Shown here: positions 25,067-33,204 of the stretch, piece after piece
Position numbering within the stretch: the first letter of the stretch is position 1
Layout of the letters: the number at the start of each line of letters is the position of its first letter
Source: Clostridiales bacterium
GTDB taxonomy: Bacteria; Bacillota; Clostridia; Lachnospirales; Lachnospiraceae
DNA: 64,000 nucleotides
Assembly: GCA_012839295.1 (NCBI GenBank)
Contig: DUNO01000002.1
Location: 40,569-104,568, forward strand
Direction of reading: 5' to 3'
Program-made: the position numbers and the translations under genes
Notes under the pieces: generated by a model
Told to the model about the DNA's origin: nothing
The model's database searches: none
The model's input: only the letters and a program-made list of their open reading frames with translations

Positions 25067-26107
25067 TTAAAGGGTGAACTGTTTTAACTGTTTTAGGTTA
25101 CCGCTGTTAAACAACCGGATATCCTTGATGTTATACTTCATCATCGCCAGCCTTGTCAGTCCAAGTCCGAAGGCAAAGCCCGTATACTTATCCGGATCAA
25201 TTCCTCCAAGACGGAGTACATTGGGGTGGATCATGCCGCAGGGCAATAATTCCAGCCAGCCAGACTGCTTACAGGTAGGGCACCCAGAGCCTCCGCAAAT
25301 GGCACAGTTAATATCCAGCTCGAAGCCCGGCTCCACGAAGGGGAAGAAGCCCGGTCTTAAGCGTACCTTTACATCCCGTTCAAACACCTCGGAAAGTAAT
25401 ACCTTCATGAAATAAATCAGGTTGGAAATGGAGATGTCATCACCGATCATCATTCCCTCCAGCTGGAAGAAGGTGTTCTCATGGCTGGCATCAATATTCT
25501 CGTTGCGGAAGCACCTGCCCGGAAATAATACCTTTAAAGGCTCACCTGGCTTTGGCGCACCATATTTCCGCATAATGGTGTTCTGGGCTGCAGAGGTATG
25601 GGTTTTTAACAGCTGGCCATTTTCCAGGTAATAGGTATCCGTCATATCTCTTGCCGGATGGTTCTTTGGTATATTAACTCCCTCAAAATTATTAAATTCC
25701 GTCTGGATTTCAAGACCGTCTTCTATAATAAAGCCCATGGTCTTAAAAATATCTTCGATCTGGCTCTGTACAATCGTAATTGGATGCAGGGTTCCGACAG
25801 CCGCCTCCGAAGGGATGGAGAAATCATATCGCTCCGTATTCGCGATTTCCTTTTGGTATTCCCTTTCCTCCAGGGACTTCTGGAATTCTACAATAGCGTT
25901 CTCGATCTCAGCCTTCAGCAGGTTCACCTGCTGCCCTGCCGCCTTCTTTGCTTCCACGTCCAAATTACGCAGATCCTTTAAAGCCTCTGTAACCAGCCCC
26001 TTTTTCCCAAGAAAGGCTACCCTGATCCGCTCGATTTCATCCTTCATGTTGACCGCACTTAGTTCTTCCTTAAACTGTGCCTTAATTTTCTCCAAATTTT
26101 CTAACAT
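25067..26107 (-). CDS. pheS: Phenylalanyl-tRNA synthetase alpha subunit
   Basis: Catalytic subunit of PheRS. An N-terminal coiled coil (about 1-90) precedes the class II core: motif 2 GRCFRNENIDASHENTFFQLEGMMI, a zinc-ribbon-like insertion CAICGGSGCPTCKQSGWLE, and motif 3 GFAFGLGLTRLAMMKYNI. The insertion with CxxC pairs is a variant seen in many Firmicutes. GGAGG precedes the ATG. The operon is controlled by the T-box leader immediately upstream. Confidence 0.97.
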   Translation of the reverse strand: MLENLEKIKAQFKEELSAVNMKDEIERIRVAFLGKKGLVTEALKDLRNLDVEAKKAAGQQVNLLKAEIENAIVEFQKSLEEREYQKEIANTERYDFSIPSEAAVGTLHPITIVQSQIEDIFKTMGFIIEDGLEIQTEFNNFEGVNIPKNHPARDMTDTYYLENGQLLKTHTSAAQNTIMRKYGAPKPGEPLKVLFPGRCFRNENIDASHENTFFQLEGMMIGDDISISNLIYFMKVLLSEVFERDVKVRLRPGFFPFVEPGFELDINCAICGGSGCPTCKQSGWLELLPCGMIHPNVLRLGGIDPDKYTGFAFGLGLTRLAMMKYNIKDIRLFNSGNLKQLKQFTL

Positions 26108-26194
26108 TTGATTACCTCCTTAATCCCCCCTGAAGGAGGATTATCCTTAATAATTAAAAGCAAAAACCCGTAATCCGCTTCTCTGCTTATCTGA

Positions 26195-26476
26195 GAGGTC
26201 AAAAAAAGCCTCCATCCGCAAGGGACGAAAGCATCGTGGTACCACCCAAATTCAAGCCAGAGCAGCTGGCTTCTCAACAGCTATAACGGAACTGACCCGG
26301 CCTGTCATTTATCGGTCAGGCAGCAATCAAAACTGCTGTCTACCATATCCTACAGGCAACTCCGGTGCCGAACTTCGACATATATCCGAACCCTGAGCCT
26401 GCTCTCAGCCGGTGGCAGACCCTCTCTGGCGGGAAAATATATGCTACTACATTCACCTTCCATGTTGTTATCATTT
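26195..26476 (-). promoter_or_regulatory. T-box leader of pheST
   Basis: The minus-strand leader has the T-box sequence TGGGTGGTACCACG (26235-26248), which pairs with the free CCA end of uncharged tRNA, followed by the terminator CGTCCCTTGCGGATGGAGGC plus a run of seven T (26197-26231). A UUC phenylalanine codon at 26370-26372 in the long upstream stem is the likely specifier. Uncharged tRNA-Phe would prevent termination and raise pheS-pheT expression. The leader begins about 10 bases after the promoter at 26483-26511. Confidence 0.92.
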
Positions 26477-26482
26477 TCTCAT

Positions 26483-26511
26483 ATCATAATCGACTCTTTT
26501 CATATTGTCAA
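26483..26511 (-). promoter_or_regulatory. Promoter of the pheST T-box operon
   Basis: Minus-strand TTGACA (26506-26511), 17-base spacer and TATGAT (26483-26488), a near-consensus sigma-A promoter placed just ahead of the T-box leader. Confidence 0.85.
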
Positions 26512-26570
26512 GAGTATGATATGATTTAAGGCACAATATGATATGATTTCCAAGCTATAGGAGTGATACA

Positions 26571-27359
26571 ATGAAAACCAAGATAATATTCTTCGATATT
26601 GACGGCACAATTCTCAGCCATCGTAACCATACAGTCCCAGACAGCGCAAAGGCTGCCATCCGCAAAGCCCGGGCGAACGGCCATTTGACCTTTATTAATA
26701 CAGGCAGGTCCTACGCAGAGATAGACAACGGGATTAAAGGCCTGGGCTTTGACGGCTTTGTCTGCGGCTGCGGCACCTATATACGGCATGGCAATGAGGA
26801 TCTGCTGCATAACGCCATTCCCACGGATCTCTGCAAGGAGCTTGTTTCAGACCTTTTAAAATATCCGGCCGATGCTGTGCTGGAGGGCACCCATGCAGTG
26901 TACTTTAATGAGAATTCCCGATTCCCTGCCCTGCAAAAGCAAAAGGATTTTTTTAAAAACAAGCTTAAGTTTAATATAAAGGGATGGGATGACCCACAGA
27001 TTTCCTTTGACAAGTTCAGTGTCTGGTATGAGGATTTGGCCTCCGTCAGTGGCTTTTTGGATAAATACCGTGACAGATTCGATTACATGTACCATGGGGA
27101 GCATTTTATTGAAATCATCCCAAAGGGCAGCTCCAAGGCTACCGGAATTAAATTCCTCCTATCCCATCTGGACATCCCCCATGAAAATGCCTATGCCCTG
27201 GGCGACAGCATCAATGACCTTTCCATGCTGAATTACGTAAAGCACAGCATCGGTATGGGTAATTCCGATGATCAAATTGCCCGGGTTGTAGCCTATCTTA
27301 CCAAGGACGTGGACGAGGACGGAGTTGCCCATGCCCTGGCCCATTACAACATTATTTAA
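26571..27359 (+). CDS. Cof-type HAD hydrolase
   Basis: A 262-residue member of the Cof/IIB HAD phosphatases, which act on phosphorylated sugars or cofactors. Motif I FFDIDGTILSH (about 7-17), motif II FINTGRSYAEI, motif III Lys in KGSSKATGIKFLLSHL and motif IV YALGDSINDLSML are all present, so it should be active. The specific substrate is unknown. It is a singleton with GGAG ahead of its ATG. Confidence 0.9.
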   Translation: MKTKIIFFDIDGTILSHRNHTVPDSAKAAIRKARANGHLTFINTGRSYAEIDNGIKGLGFDGFVCGCGTYIRHGNEDLLHNAIPTDLCKELVSDLLKYPADAVLEGTHAVYFNENSRFPALQKQKDFFKNKLKFNIKGWDDPQISFDKFSVWYEDLASVSGFLDKYRDRFDYMYHGEHFIEIIPKGSSKATGIKFLLSHLDIPHENAYALGDSINDLSMLNYVKHSIGMGNSDDQIARVVAYLTKDVDEDGVAHALAHYNII

Positions 27360-27396
27360 AGGTACATAGCCATCTTCCGGTTTTTCTTTTAACTTC

Positions 27397-27425
27397 TTGC
27401 AATAAAATTAATAGTATGCTAAAAT
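27397..27425 (+). promoter_or_regulatory. Promoter of the flavoprotein gene
   Basis: TTGCAA (27397-27402), 17-base spacer, TAAAAT (27420-27425). The roughly 100-base leader that follows contains hairpins CAGTC/GACTG and GGCGGTTGAACCG/CGGTTCAATTGCC (27435-27495). Confidence 0.65.
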
Positions 27426-27533
27426 GAGCGAGGCCAGTCATAAACAGGACTGCACGCCAGGCGGTTGAACCGAAAATCCGGTTCAATTGCCCCCGGATAC
27501 TAAGGTTTATACCCCAATAAAGGAGTGTTGCTA

Positions 27534-28934
27534 ATGCAAAATTACGATGTTGTTATTATTGGTGCCGGCCCTTCCGGTATTTTTTGTGCATATGAGCTCA
27601 TCAAGGAGAACAAGGATTTGAAAATCCTGATGATAGAAAAGGGCAGATCTATAGAAAAGAGAATGTGCCCGAAGAGGACAACCAAGCAGTGTATTGGTTG
27701 CCGCCCATGCTCCATCACTACCGGTTTTGCAGGCGCCGGAGCATTTTCCGATGGAAAGCTTTCCCTGTCTCCCGATGTCGGAGGTGTTCTTCCTGATATC
27801 CTGGGTTATGACAAGGCGATGGAATTAATCAAGGAATCTGATGATATTTATTTAAAATTCGGCGCAGATACCAGTGTCTACGGTGTCGATAAGGAGGCTG
27901 AGATCCGTGAGATCAGGCGCCGTGCCATCAATGCCAACCTAAAATTAATTGAATGTCCGATCCGCCACCTCGGTACGGAGGAGGGCTATAAGATATATAC
28001 CCGTTTACAGGAGCATTTGTTAGCTTCTGGCGTTGAAATATTATTTAATACCATGGTTAAGGATATTATTATCGAAGACCAGCAGGCAAAGGGTGTCGTC
28101 ACCTCCAAGGGAGATACCTTCTATGCAAACGAAATCGTGTCCGCCATCGGCCGTGAAGGCTCTGACTGGTTTAAAGACATCTGCCAGGAGCATGGTATTG
28201 AGACAAAGGTAGGCACCGTCGATATCGGCGTCCGGGTTGAGGTTCGTGATGAGGTAATGGAATTCTTAAATAAGAACCTTTATGAAGCCAAGCTGGTTTA
28301 CTATACCCCGACCTTTGATGATAAGGTGCGCACCTTCTGCACCAATCCTTCCGGTGAGGTTGCTACGGAATATTATGACAATAACCTGGCTGTTGTAAAT
28401 GGACATGCCTATAAATCCCAGGAATTCAAGACAAACAACACCAACTTTGCAATCCTGGTTTCCAAGAATTTTACAAAGCCATTTAAAACCCCGATCGAAT
28501 ATGGTAAGCACATTGCCCAGTTGAGCAACATGCTCTGCGGCGGCAGGATCCTTGTCCAGACCTTCGGTGATTTCCAGAGGGGAAGAAGGACAACAGAGGA
28601 GCGTCTATGCAGAAATAACCTGATTCCCACCTTAAAGGATGCGGTACCGGGAGATTTATCCCTTGTTTTCCCTCATAGAATCATGGTGGATATTAAGGAA
28701 ATGATCTTAGCCCTTGATAAGGTTACACCTGGTATCGCCAGTGATGAAACCTTATTATACGGCGTAGAGGTTAAATTCTATTCCAACAAAGTTGTAGTAA
28801 ATACGGACTTTGAAACCAGCGTGGGCGGTCTCCGGGCCATCGGAGACGGAGCTGCCGTAACCAGAGGCCTCCAGCAGGCCTCCGCTAACGGTATCAGCGT
28901 AGCAAGAAGCATTCTGGCAAAGATGAATAAATAG
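27534..28934 (+). CDS. FAD-dependent dehydrogenase (COG2509 type)
   Basis: A 466-residue flavoprotein. The N-terminal Rossmann motif VVIIGAGPSGIFCAYELI is followed by a glutamate-ended strand (ILMIEKG), and the C-terminal FAD contact is VGGLRAIGDGAAVTRGLQQASANG. The cysteine-rich stretch CPKRTTKQCIGCRPCSITTG and GAFSDGKLSLS are characteristic of the uncharacterised COG2509 dehydrogenases. The start is ATG 27534 with GGAG upstream. A structured leader precedes it. Confidence 0.9.
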   Translation: MQNYDVVIIGAGPSGIFCAYELIKENKDLKILMIEKGRSIEKRMCPKRTTKQCIGCRPCSITTGFAGAGAFSDGKLSLSPDVGGVLPDILGYDKAMELIKESDDIYLKFGADTSVYGVDKEAEIREIRRRAINANLKLIECPIRHLGTEEGYKIYTRLQEHLLASGVEILFNTMVKDIIIEDQQAKGVVTSKGDTFYANEIVSAIGREGSDWFKDICQEHGIETKVGTVDIGVRVEVRDEVMEFLNKNLYEAKLVYYTPTFDDKVRTFCTNPSGEVATEYYDNNLAVVNGHAYKSQEFKTNNTNFAILVSKNFTKPFKTPIEYGKHIAQLSNMLCGGRILVQTFGDFQRGRRTTEERLCRNNLIPTLKDAVPGDLSLVFPHRIMVDIKEMILALDKVTPGIASDETLLYGVEVKFYSNKVVVNTDFETSVGGLRAIGDGAAVTRGLQQASANGISVARSILAKMNK

Positions 28935-28947
28935 GCCTGACAAAATA

Positions 28948-29005
28948 GAGGGTATCGCGAAATCACTAAAAATAGAGTGATAGAGCGATACCCTCTTCTG
29001 TTTTA
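28948..29005 (+). terminator. Intrinsic terminator after the flavoprotein gene
   Basis: GAGGGTATCGC (28948-28958) pairs with GCGATACCCTC (28985-28995) and is followed by TTCTGTTTT; an inner ATCACT/AGTGAT stem extends it. Confidence 0.85.
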
Positions 29006-29075
29006 AGCATGAAATGGAGCTGCCGGCTCCAATAGGATTATTCATCTATTCTGCAACAGCTCCTGTTTATCTGCC

Positions 29076-29543
29076 TTAATATAATTTTTTTGTTTCCTTC
29101 GTAAAGCCATAATCAATGATGACCGGTTTTCCCTTTACAAGCCCCCAATTCATCCTCCGATATAAATCGCTCATCAGCAGGTCGTGCCTTGAGCATATCT
29201 TTTTAAATGGATCCAATCCACTCAGCTCCCGGTTATTTTTTACTTTATAATATCTCCAAACGATTGAAATTGATTGAACCCTATCGGCTTTTTCCATGAT
29301 GACAAAATGATAATCCTTGGAAGCATCAATAATTTTAGCGAACATACTGGAACGGTCATTTTTGGCAATTACACACTCCGCTTTATTCTGGGCAATTCCC
29401 CTCCTATTTTTAGCGGCCTTAATCACATACCCGTTGTTTAAATCAAATACAACCCGCCCCGAGCCAGACCCAAGGCGGGGGTATTTACCTTTATGAATAT
29501 TTTCCTTAATAATATCAAAACTAGCCAAGCCGACCCTCTCCAT
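29076..29543 (-). CDS. Small kinase-like protein, unknown function
   Basis: A 155-residue protein. PRLGSGSGRVVFDLNNGYVIKAAKNRRGIAQNKAECVIA (about 21-60) looks like a kinase-fold glycine loop plus ATP-binding Lys and helix-C Glu, and the C-terminal GKPVIIDYGFTKETKKLY resembles a DFG-like DYG motif. No HRD-type catalytic loop is clear (DLYRRMNWG is nearest), so it may be a minimal or inactive kinase fold. Similar short proteins occur in phage and mobile regions. It is a minus-strand singleton. Confidence 0.55.
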   Translation of the reverse strand: MERVGLASFDIIKENIHKGKYPRLGSGSGRVVFDLNNGYVIKAAKNRRGIAQNKAECVIAKNDRSSMFAKIIDASKDYHFVIMEKADRVQSISIVWRYYKVKNNRELSGLDPFKKICSRHDLLMSDLYRRMNWGLVKGKPVIIDYGFTKETKKLY

Positions 29544-29640
29544 TATAATCTATACTACAATATATTATCAAAGTATAAATCATGTTCCGAAAATCGGGAT
29601 ACAAATGGAAAATACGACATCTTTTTTAAGGATTTGCCCT

Positions 29641-31341
29641 TTACTCCTCTCCCTGGAGGGCATCATAGCCAGTTTCTCCGGTGCGGACCTTAACAACATC
29701 CTCCACATCATATACAAATATTTTACCGTCACCGATATTCCCCGTATATAACGCCTTTCTGGCTTCATCAACCACAAGGCTTACAGGAACCTTGCTTACC
29801 ACTATTTCCACCTGTACCTTAGGCAATAGATTCATATCCAAGGGAACACCACGGTAATATTCGGTGGCTCCCTTCTGGAGGCCGCAGCCCAGGACATTGG
29901 TTACCGTCATTCCGGTAACGCCAATGGCATTCATAGCCGCTTTTAATCCCTCAAACTTACTCTGCTTCGTTATAATCTCAACCTTTGTAATCTTATGGGC
30001 TTTCTCCCCTTCCTTGGAAACGGATACCCTGGTTACCGGTATTTCCTCAGATACGGGCTTATTTGATGTGACAGCTGCTTTGATGCCTGGCAGAGTGTCA
30101 ACGGAAGGCATAAAATCCGCATACGCACTGCTTAAACCATGCTCATGGATATCAAGACCGTCGATTTCCTCTTCCTTGGAAACCCTGAGCCCAACCGTGT
30201 GCTTAATAATCGCAAAGATAACCACCATGGCTACCGTAACCCATGCAATTACCGCCACTACACCGATAAGCTGGGTAATAAAGAAGGAAATACCGTGACC
30301 ATAGAATAATCCGCTGTCTACTGCAAACAATCCCGTCAGCAAGGTTCCCAAAGCGCCGCAGATGCCATGCACCCCTATTGCGCCTACAGGATCATCAATT
30401 TTTACCACCTTATCAATAAATTCTATACCAAATACTACGGCAAAGCCGGCGATAATACCTATTACAGCCGCTCCGAAGGGTGATACAACATCACAGCCTG
30501 CCGTAATCGCTACCAGTCCTGCCAGGGAACCATTGAGCGTCATTGAAACATCCGGCTTTTTGTAACGGATCCAGGTTATGCACATAACCGTAATACTTGC
30601 CACTGCCGCTGCCATATTAGTCGTGACAAATATGCTGCCCATCGATAAAAGAGAATCATCCCCGGTAGCGGATACCGTGGAGCCGCCGTTAAATCCAAAC
30701 CAGCAGAACCATAAAATAAATACGCCCAGGGCTCCCAGGGTTAAGCTGTGTCCCGGAATTGCCTTTGGCTTGCCTTCCTTATCATATTTCCCAAGCCGCG
30801 GTCCCAGCATTTTTGCTCCAATGAGCGCCGATACACCACCCACCATATGAACCGCCGTAGAGCCTGCGAAATCATGGAAGCCCAGCTCAGACAACCAGCC
30901 GCCGCCCCAGATCCAATGCCCCGAGACCGGATAGACAACGGCACTGATTGCCATGCTGTATAGACAATAAGCAGCAAACTTTGTCCTCTCCGCCATGGCA
31001 CCCGATACGATCGTAGCTGCCGTTGCACAGAACACCGTCTGGAAGATCAGGAAGGCCATTAACGGTACACCTTCTGGCAGGCTGGAGGAATAATCCCCCC
31101 TTACCATAAAATCGAAGCCGCCAATGAGAGCCCCGCTCCCCCCGAACATGATACCAAACCCGAGCAACCAATAAATCGGTGTCCCCAGGCAAAAATCCAT
31201 AAGGTTCTTCATTATAATGTTACCCGCATTCTTTGCCCTTGTGAAACCTGTTTCTACCATAGCAAATCCGGCCTGCATAAAGAATACCAGGGCCGCCGCT
31301 ATGAGTACCCAAATTGTGTTAGCTGATGAAAACATAGACAT
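29641..31341 (-). CDS. amtB: Ammonium transporter fused to a PII signalling domain
   Basis: A 566-residue protein combining an Amt channel (about 1-405) with a C-terminal PII/GlnK domain (about 445-560). The channel has MVETGFTRAKNAGNIIMKNLMDF, the ammonium pathway segments HWIWGGGWLSELGFHDFAGSTAVHMVGG and DPVGAIGVHGICGALGTLLTG, and eleven hydrophobic helices. The PII part shows EGLKAAMNAIGVTGMTVTNVLGCG, a T-loop GATEYYRGVPLDMNLLPKVQVEIVV with the tyrosine pair, and GDGKIFVYDVEDVVKVRTGE. Normally these are two proteins, with GlnK plugging the channel; here regulation would be intramolecular. It has a long structured leader. Confidence 0.93.
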   Translation of the reverse strand: MSMFSSANTIWVLIAAALVFFMQAGFAMVETGFTRAKNAGNIIMKNLMDFCLGTPIYWLLGFGIMFGGSGALIGGFDFMVRGDYSSSLPEGVPLMAFLIFQTVFCATAATIVSGAMAERTKFAAYCLYSMAISAVVYPVSGHWIWGGGWLSELGFHDFAGSTAVHMVGGVSALIGAKMLGPRLGKYDKEGKPKAIPGHSLTLGALGVFILWFCWFGFNGGSTVSATGDDSLLSMGSIFVTTNMAAAVASITVMCITWIRYKKPDVSMTLNGSLAGLVAITAGCDVVSPFGAAVIGIIAGFAVVFGIEFIDKVVKIDDPVGAIGVHGICGALGTLLTGLFAVDSGLFYGHGISFFITQLIGVVAVIAWVTVAMVVIFAIIKHTVGLRVSKEEEIDGLDIHEHGLSSAYADFMPSVDTLPGIKAAVTSNKPVSEEIPVTRVSVSKEGEKAHKITKVEIITKQSKFEGLKAAMNAIGVTGMTVTNVLGCGLQKGATEYYRGVPLDMNLLPKVQVEIVVSKVPVSLVVDEARKALYTGNIGDGKIFVYDVEDVVKVRTGETGYDALQGEE

Positions 31342-31468
31342 TCCTCCTCAATAATCATTTTTTCCCGGGAAGGCGGTAATTTTATCCCTCCGCGGGGTAT
31401 CTATCAAAATGCACTCTTGCAGCATTTTCAAATGATTGCTCCTGATCCGTTTTGCGGCATTTTTCTGT

Positions 31469-31506
31469 GATAAACAGAAAAAGCCAAGATAAGATTATCT
31501 TGACTC
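31469..31506 (-). terminator. Terminator in the amt leader (left inverted repeat)
   Basis: On the minus strand AGTCAAGATAA pairs with TTATCTTGGCT and is followed by TTTTTCTG, a standard intrinsic terminator about 130 bases ahead of the amt start codon. A 37-base inverted copy lies at 31880-31916. Confidence 0.8.
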
Positions 31507-31741
31507 CATTGCCATATTCTAAGGAACAATAAGAGGCCAAAGCATTTGCTTTGACCTCATTGTCCTTAGGATTATTCAGGATTGTGTTGCTTTTATAAGA
31601 AAACGAGGCCAAAACATTAGTTTTGACCTCGCTGTCTCTGAATTTATGTTCCAATACCACCTATAAAGCCGTGCTATTGAATATTACTAAATATATTAAT
31701 AAGATAATCTGAAAATACCCTTTTTTTAATACGATAGAGCG
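31507..31741 (-). promoter_or_regulatory. Structured leader of amt with twin hairpins
   Basis: Between promoter and terminator the minus strand carries two near-identical hairpins: 31604-31631 (CGAGGTCAAAAC, loop TAAT, GTTTTGGCCTCG) and 31519-31569 (GAGGTCAAAGC, loop AAAT, GCTTTGGCCTC, extended by a CTAAGGACAAT outer stem). Paired hairpins just ahead of a terminator suggest antitermination control by an RNA-binding regulator responding to nitrogen. The ANTAR hexaloop consensus (A at 1, G at 4) is not evident. The 92-codon frame across this region is a by-product of the repeats. Confidence 0.65.
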
Positions 31742-31770
31742 AGTATACCATAATATCTTCTTAATTACAA
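31742..31770 (-). promoter_or_regulatory. Promoter of amt
   Basis: TTGTAA (31765-31770), 17-base spacer and TATACT (31742-31747) with a TG one base before it. Transcription would start near 31734, giving a leader of about 390 bases. Confidence 0.75.
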
Positions 31771-31879
31771 GATTTTTTTTAATTTTATTAACAACAATAC
31801 CGTTAAAATCATTTTACTTTCAACTCAAAACTTAATTTTATTAAGTTCAAATCTATTCCCCCATAAAGTGACCCATATA

Positions 31880-31916
31880 GAGTCAAGATAATCTTATCTT
31901 GGCTTTTCTGTTTATC
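31880..31916 (+). repeat. Inverted copy of the amt leader terminator (right inverted repeat)
   Basis: Plus-strand GAGTCAAGATAATCTTATCT followed by TGGCTTTTCTGTTTATC matches the minus-strand terminator at 31469-31506 almost exactly. No plus-strand gene precedes it. It lies 8 bases beyond the queA stop, so the pair encloses the amt promoter and leader. Confidence 0.8.
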
Positions 31917-31923
31917 CCGGACA

Positions 31924-32982
31924 TCAACAGATAAACATGGCATCCCCAAAGCTAAAAAAACGGTATCTTTCCTTGACTGCCTCCTCATAGGCTGCCATGA
32001 TATGATCCCTGCCTGCCAGGGCTGAAACAAGCATCATCAAGGTGGATTCCGGTAAATGGAAGTTCGTAATTAATGCATCCATCACCTTAAAGCGATAGCC
32101 TGGATAGATAAAAATGGAGGTGTCACCGCTGCCTGCATGTACAATTCCCTGTCCATCCGCTGCGGATTCAATGGTCCTGCAGCTGGTTGTACCGACACAG
32201 ATTACCCTTCCTCCTTTTTTCTTTGTATTATTTATGATGGCCGCCGCTTCCTCAGTTACCTGATAAGCCTCCGAATGCATATGGTGCTCCTGGACATTCT
32301 CCACCTTGACCGGGCGGAAGGTTCCCAAGCCTACATGCAGGGTTACATTCGCTATGGCAATTCCCATGGCCTCTATCTCTGCAAGCAATTCCTCCGTAAA
32401 ATGCAGTCCCGCTGTGGGGGCTGCTGCGGAGCCTTCATATTTCGCATATACGGTCTGGTATCTGCTCTTGTCCGCCAGCTCGTGGGTAATATAGGGCGGC
32501 AAAGGCATCTGTCCCAGCTGGTCCAGAATCTCTTCAAAAATACCCTGGTAGGTGAATTTAACGACCCGGTTTCCTTCCTCCAGGATGTCGGTTATCTCCC
32601 CGGTCAACAGTCCGTTCCCAAAGTCAATCCTGGTTCCCGGACGGGCTTTCTTTCCCGGCTTCACTAAGGTTTCCCAGACATCCTTCTCCCTTCTCTTTAA
32701 TAAGAGCAGCTCTATCCTGGCACCGTGTACTTCATCCCCGGATGCCTGTCCGCCCTTATCATGGAGCTTTTCCCCGATGAGCCTGGCGGGGATTACCTTC
32801 GTATTATTGATAACAAGACAATCCCCCTGCTTCAGATACTGGGTAAGCTGCCTGAATATGCTGTGCCTTATCTCCCCGGTCACCTTATCAAGGAGCAGAA
32901 GCCTGGAGCCTGAACGGTCCTCAAGGGGATCCTGCGCAATTAATTCCTCTGGTAAATCATAGTAAAAATCCTGTGTCTTCAA
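31924..32982 (-). CDS. queA: S-adenosylmethionine:tRNA ribosyltransferase-isomerase
   Basis: Adds the epoxycyclopentanediol ring from SAM to preQ1 at tRNA wobble position 34 in queuosine synthesis. The 352-residue protein begins with a TTG at 32982 ([19 protein letters not shown]), preceded by GGAGG; the longer reading to 33000 overlaps that site. Family motifs: [60 protein letters not shown] and [17 protein letters not shown]. No tgt or queG is in the window. Confidence 0.96.
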   Translation of the reverse strand: MKTQDFYYDLPEELIAQDPLEDRSGSRLLLLDKVTGEIRHSIFRQLTQYLKQGDCLVINNTKVIPARLIGEKLHDKGGQASGDEVHGARIELLLLKRREKDVWETLVKPGKKARPGTRIDFGNGLLTGEITDILEEGNRVVKFTYQGIFEEILDQLGQMPLPPYITHELADKSRYQTVYAKYEGSAAAPTAGLHFTEELLAEIEAMGIAIANVTLHVGLGTFRPVKVENVQEHHMHSEAYQVTEEAAAIINNTKKKGGRVICVGTTSCRTIESAADGQGIVHAGSGDTSIFIYPGYRFKVMDALITNFHLPESTLMMLVSALAGRDHIMAAYEEAVKERYRFFSFGDAMFIC

Positions 32983-33021
32983 CGAAATCCTCCAAAACAA
33001 ACAATGCCAAACCCTAAGCTG

Positions 33022-33174
33022 CTAGAAAAGTAAGTCTTTTTTCTTCTTTAGCAGCCTTACTCCATTTAAAATGAGTAATGTGCCTGCGAAAGTGCTTGCT
33101 ACAATCACAAGGATTCCAAGTACAAGGTTCCACACACCCACTGACTTCATAGTGTGATAGATTTTCTCCATCAT
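33022..33174 (-). CDS. 50-residue membrane miniprotein
   Basis: A short gene read from AAGGAGGT (33183-33190) with eight-base spacing to ATG 33174. The product begins MMEKIYHTMKSVGVWNLVLG and has one membrane segment (about 15-38: WNLVLGILVIVASTFAGTLLIL) ending in a lysine-rich tail (LLKKKKDLLF). Small positively ended membrane proteins of this kind often attach to larger membrane partners. It is between pyrE and queA and co-directional, but no functional link to either is shown. Confidence 0.7.
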   Translation of the reverse strand: MMEKIYHTMKSVGVWNLVLGILVIVASTFAGTLLILNGVRLLKKKKDLLF

Positions 33175-33204
33175 CCAGAATTACCTCCTTTTATGCATGA
33201 TTTT

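Noticed and set aside
31382..31660. 92-residue minus-strand protein in the amt leader
   Set aside because: The frame is formed by the repeated hairpins and terminator, lacks a ribosome site and has no protein-like conservation signature.
31507..31741. ANTAR-type antitermination signal in the amt leader
   Set aside because: The two hairpins close on four-base loops (TAAT, AAAT), or a CTAATG/CAAATG hexaloop if the last pair opens; neither gives A at position 1 and G at position 4.
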